This document shows positions 60,525 through 64,000 of a stretch of DNA of 64,000 nt, in pieces. Every line of letters starts with the position of its first letter. Position 1 is the stretch's first letter. The position numbers and the translations under genes are program-made. Under the pieces are notes generated by a model. The model was given only the letters and a program-made list of their open reading frames with translations. It was not told the DNA's origin and ran no database searches. Source of the stretch: Odiellus spinosus (Eukaryota > Arthropoda > Arachnida > Opiliones > Phalangiidae). Location: contig OY987234.1 in assembly GCA_963920705.1 (NCBI GenBank), positions 21,905,794 to 21,969,793 of the forward strand. Direction: 5' to 3'.

Positions 60525-61752
60525 TGATAAATTTTTAGGGCACTTGCTCAATTTTTCAACTATTTGAAACAAATGAAAAAAACTAAATAATATAGTTAAA
60601 AAAAAGATTTCGAGCAAAAATGGGTCTCTGGGCCAATTTATTCCCACCCAACACTTGACGACAATTTTTGATTACGAAGACTAGTTGTGACTAGTTGGTT
60701 CGTCTGAATAGGGCTATTATGTTTTAAAAAACCCGCGGGGAGTAATTCTAATGATAAAAGTATATCCGAAATTAAAGTTACATTAGCTCGGCTATGAACA
60801 TTAATTTACTAACACTAAAATTTCGAGAATTTTTTAAGGTTACAACTTCCTTCACTCAATACGAAAAAAAAAACCCGTTTATCAAGATGCTAAATTATTA
60901 ATTGTTTCAGAGTGTCTGTGTATTTTGTTAAAAAAAGTCTTTTTGCGAAAAAGGGGGGATTCTTTTAGGGTTAATACATTAACGTTATATCTATATCAGA
61001 AATCGTACAAGATTTAAAATGACATTTACTATCTGCCCATTATTTCTTGCTTAGCAGACGACGCTGGTCATAAAAAATTGTACAGTCAAAGCTAGGCTAA
61101 GGTAAGATCAACTTCCAAGGGCAAATTCTATAGAAAAACTTACTAATGAATAATATACCCCTGATGATAATTTTTTTTACACGTTGAGAATACATTACAC
61201 GTAAAAAGGGTGAAATTAGCCTTTCTTTTAAGGAAATTTTGTCAAAAATATCTTCCTTGTTGGGGTTTAGAGTAGTCATTAAGAACTCTTGTCGAAATGA
61301 AGGGGGGTTACAGCTTAAAGAGGCGTTTTCTTGTTGATGAGTACTGACATAAATAACCCTCCTCAAAATGTCTTGGTAAAACTAAACGCCCTCGACTTTT
61401 ATTGTAACAATATAGTTTAGACCTGTTCTTAATTTAGTTTAAAGGATTTCCTTCTTTACTCTCTGGGTGCTGCTTATTACAAATTGGGGGGTTCCTCTAC
61501 TCCTAGTGGTAATTGAAATATCCTTAATAAGGCGGGGGGGGGGGGGGCTGAGAGGTATGATTTTTCATTTAGAGGTTATAGTTGAGAAAATATATTTGCA
61601 AAACTAGATGAGCTTGATTTACAGGAGTACCGTGGTTATAGGGTCACTTCTCTACTAGATAATTATGGACCAGCACAATTTGCTGTGACGTTCGTTACCT
61701 CATTTATGTAAATTTTCCCCTCCCCCATAATTATCGTTAAATTATCTCTTAC
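60525..61752. other. Presumed first intron of the PKA-RII gene, near part
   Basis: AT-rich sequence directly after the exon donor, with a G run near 61530. The frame at 61097-61366 has no recognisable domain. Confidence 0.5.
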
Positions 61753-61990
61753 TTGAAATCGGTTCCTCGTCTTCGTCGTCGGTGAGAGTAGCTTCGTCGT
61801 TTTCACTAATCGTTGGTTGAAGAAGTGGTTGCTGTTGTCCGTTTTTCTGCCTTTCTTCCCGAAGTTTAGAAAAATAGTTGGCGGCGAAAGCTACGATGTC
61901 GTCGGGCTTTTCGACAAGAACGTTCACGGTAAACTCCAGCAATAAATTGGTCAGTTCCGGCGGTACATCGCATCTCGGACGGCTACTCAT
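61753..61990 (-). CDS. PRKAR2: cAMP-dependent protein kinase type II regulatory subunit, first coding exon
   Basis: This exon encodes the N-terminus of PKA-RII, which holds the kinase catalytic subunit inactive until cAMP binds and tethers it to A-kinase anchoring proteins. Residues about 9-45 form the RIIa dimerisation/docking domain (VPPELTNLLLEF, then EKPDDIVAFAANYFSKLREE), matching known RII proteins in order and spacing. A Q-rich linker and an acidic patch (TDDEDEEPIS) follow, as in other RII proteins before the RRxS inhibitor site. I chose the ATG at 61990 because it is the only ATG in the open frame, has A at -3, and places the domain at the usual distance from the N-terminus. The exon should end at 61753 with a GTAAGA donor. 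This leaves phase 1, so the next exon could start with the R of the expected (S)RFNRR. The cyclic-nucleotide-binding domains must lie further left or outside the window; I did not find them. Confidence 0.93.
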
Positions 61991-62400
61991 TTTTTCCGCG
62001 TGTTGTCTAATACCGGATATTGAAAGTAAACAAATTTGACCTACTGCAATCACCTAACGGTCCGTTTCGCGGAAGGTAACCGACGAACGCGCGTTCATTC
62101 GCCGGGAGGAAAACAATAAGCCTCGGTCGGCTTCTAACGCGTGCCTTTGGATACGTTTAATTAGTCGTTTAGGACTAATGAACCGCGCGCGTAATCTTAT
62201 TTAGACGAGGCGCGAAAAAGTATTTTCAAAACACACCTTCTTCCCACGTTTAAAATCGGTGCATTATTTATAAATTTTCGCTATCTTATCAACGGAGACG
62301 CGACCGTCCAACCTCTCTAGAATTATTTCGCGACTGAAGTCCGCCGAGTTCTCGTTCCCGGAAGCGAATGGGGCGGAGTTAAGACTTCGGGGGAGTCACG
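61991..62400 (-). promoter_or_regulatory. CpG-rich 5' leader and probable promoter region of the PKA-RII gene
   Basis: The 400 bp upstream of the PKA-RII start codon are much richer in CpG than the surrounding AT-rich DNA, with many CGCG, GCGCG and TCGGTCGG words between 62060 and 62400. No clear TATA box is placed sensibly relative to the ATG, which fits a CpG-rich, TATA-less promoter. The transcription start cannot be fixed from sequence. The promoter role is inferred from position and composition only. Confidence 0.5.
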
Positions 62401-63123
62401 AGGCTATTTTTGACCAATCACATTTGTGACCTGACTTTTAAAATACTCTTAATAAAATTTACACTTTTAATTTAAATTAAGCAAATTGTAATTATTAATT
62501 ATTAAAAAAGATTCTGATCTTAAAATTGATAAAAAATAAACCGTCTAAATTTGAATAGATAAACTAATGAATGAAACAAAGTCATTTACCATGAATGCAT
62601 GTTGATACATTCCTAAAGTGACCTATAACCCCTAACCTCATTTAAATAAAAAGGGTCAAATTCCGTGAAAAAAACAATGCAACTTGTCTTCATTTAAATT
62701 TCTTAGAGGTCATACATTTTTCTTTATTCTATAATCAATTAAAATTTTTCCAAAATCGCCTAAATGTGGGAATGGTTACCATAGTGACCTATCAACCTGG
62801 CAAAATTCTGTCATTACTGGGAAAATATTACAAAATATTTATAATCTTATGATTTTGTAAGTAATGTTGGATTAATTGAATAAAGTAATGATTTCTGCAA
62901 GCTTAAAATTTTATAAATTAGTTCCCACATTTTTATTAATTCCATACATTTTTTTTTATTCCATACCGAAATATAGGAAATGGGAGGGGAAATATTATTA
63001 TCAATTATTGAATTATAATCCGAAGTAATTAAATTTTAAGTATATACTTTCAGGGTTTTTCGATACTATATAATACTTCAAATGAGAGTTCATAGGTTAT
63101 TTAATATTTACAATTAGTCCATA
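62401..63123. other. No gene seen upstream of PKA-RII
   Basis: AT-rich. Contains a one-mismatch X-box-like word GTTACCATAGTGAC at 62775-62788. The rest, up to the family G element, is featureless. Confidence 0.4.
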
Positions 63124-63298
63124 AAGCCTCGTTTTCATGAGAGTGATTTGCAAGAAAAAATAGAGCGATTAGTGAGAAAAACGCAAAATAAATCACAAGA
63201 GAGAGCAATAATGCATTTAAATTTTGTGTCACTCTCGCCTCAATGATATTACTCATTTATAAATCACATCAAATATCACTCTCGTGAAAACGAGGCTT
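63124..63298 (+). mobile_element. Family G palindromic MITE, TA target
   Basis: A 175-bp element with ends AAGCCTCGTTTTCATGAGAG and CTCTCGTGAAAACGAGGCTT, flanked by TA. The long arms pair along ATCACTCTC. A right-end fragment with CGTGAAAACGAGTCTTTA lies at 1140-1161. Confidence 0.85.
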
Positions 63299-64000
63299 TA
63301 CTGTAATACAAATTAACGCTCCATGATATATTTAAAAAATAAAAGTGGAAGAAGAAAAGTACAGCGAGCATTATATTATTTTAAAAACGTGACTGAGACT
63401 TGCAAAAGAGGTTATGAGAATAAGTACAATGTAGAGGTGATCTGATTGACCATAAAGTTAAAGTAGACACGCAATCAGACTCGATTCTGGCCTTGTCAAA
63501 TTAATTTCATGCCAAGCTCGCAAATTAAATTTTTAGAAGTTGATGAAATTCAATTTCTTATGAGTAAATGTGCGAAGCTAGGGGCAAGATCATTTTGACA
63601 AGGCCCAAATGGAATCAGGTTGGTCTACCTAAATGATTATAGTCACTCTAGGCTTAGCTAGGGGCACTAAAGCTAAGTATAGCTCCTAGCAAAGCTTACT
63701 TAATACGAAAAAAAATATATAAAGTGATCTAAATGTGATATTTTAAAAGTTTGGAAAGTAAGAAAAGAGTGAAAAATTACTTTATCATCATAAAAGAATA
63801 ATAAAACTCAATTTCTGTCTCTATCAAATTAAAATATCACATTCGGCCGGAACTAAAATTCATTCTTATTCTAGTTCAGCACGAAAATTTAAAGTTTATA
63901 ACTTTATTTTCTTTTGATTAAAACTACAGGATTCTCCGAGCCACGGAGATAACCCGTTTAAATGATTTAACGATTAATAAAATTAACTTTACAATTATCC

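Noticed and set aside
60189-60647. Frames of 99-152 codons on both strands
   Set aside because: By-products of the 15-bp array; open on both strands at once with trivial repeats.
61991-62053. Extending PKA-RII 21 codons upstream
   Set aside because: The upstream part of the open frame has no ATG (it opens at GTG), while the ATG at 61990 fits the usual RII N-terminus.

Overview
The window looks like a stretch of an AT-rich, repeat-laden invertebrate genome. It has split exons with GT donors, many non-autonomous DNA transposons (MITEs), several young tandem arrays, and no bacterial-style gene packing. The species cannot be named from the sequence alone. The only gene I recognise with confidence is the first coding exon of the type II regulatory subunit of cAMP-dependent protein kinase. 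It lies on the minus strand near the right end (61753-61990), and its remaining exons, which would lie to the left, were not found by eye.

Two other stretches look like real but unidentified coding exons. One is a first exon on the minus strand at 13449-13632, and the other is a terminal exon on the plus strand at 49887-50029. Weaker candidates are a 41-residue single-span membrane peptide (49066-49191), an open stretch behind a good splice acceptor (51618-51995), and a CpG-rich promoter-like block with a near-palindromic RFX X-box (35575-36060).

Most of the sequence is mobile-element debris. Three full-length MITE families (A, seven copies of about 337 bp; C, two copies; D, three copies) begin with CA, end with TG and are flanked by exact 7-bp target duplications. 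Family E (two copies) is similar, with an exact 7-bp duplication in one copy and 6 of 7 in the other. Family B is a roughly 430-bp foldback with TTAA duplications. Families F and G are foldbacks with TA duplications. Families H1 and H2 start CAGGGTTGCCAC or CAGGGTTCGTAC and are filled with variants of TTCCCTGACTTTTCC. Several insertions are nested (A1 in a B element, A7 in repeat Q).

Six main tandem arrays are present: 30 bp (7996-8405), 37 bp with 41 units (25371-26886), an approximately 11-bp-based heat-shock-element-like array (47634-47957), 31/32 bp (50091-50645), 23 bp with about 97 units (53150-55386) and 15/16 bp (60218-60524). The 23-bp array sits inside an H1 element and appears to be an amplified piece of it. 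The 37-bp and 15-bp arrays, which are otherwise unrelated, each carry a consensus E2F/DP site in nearly every unit. The long open frames in these arrays are by-products of the repeats and are not genes.
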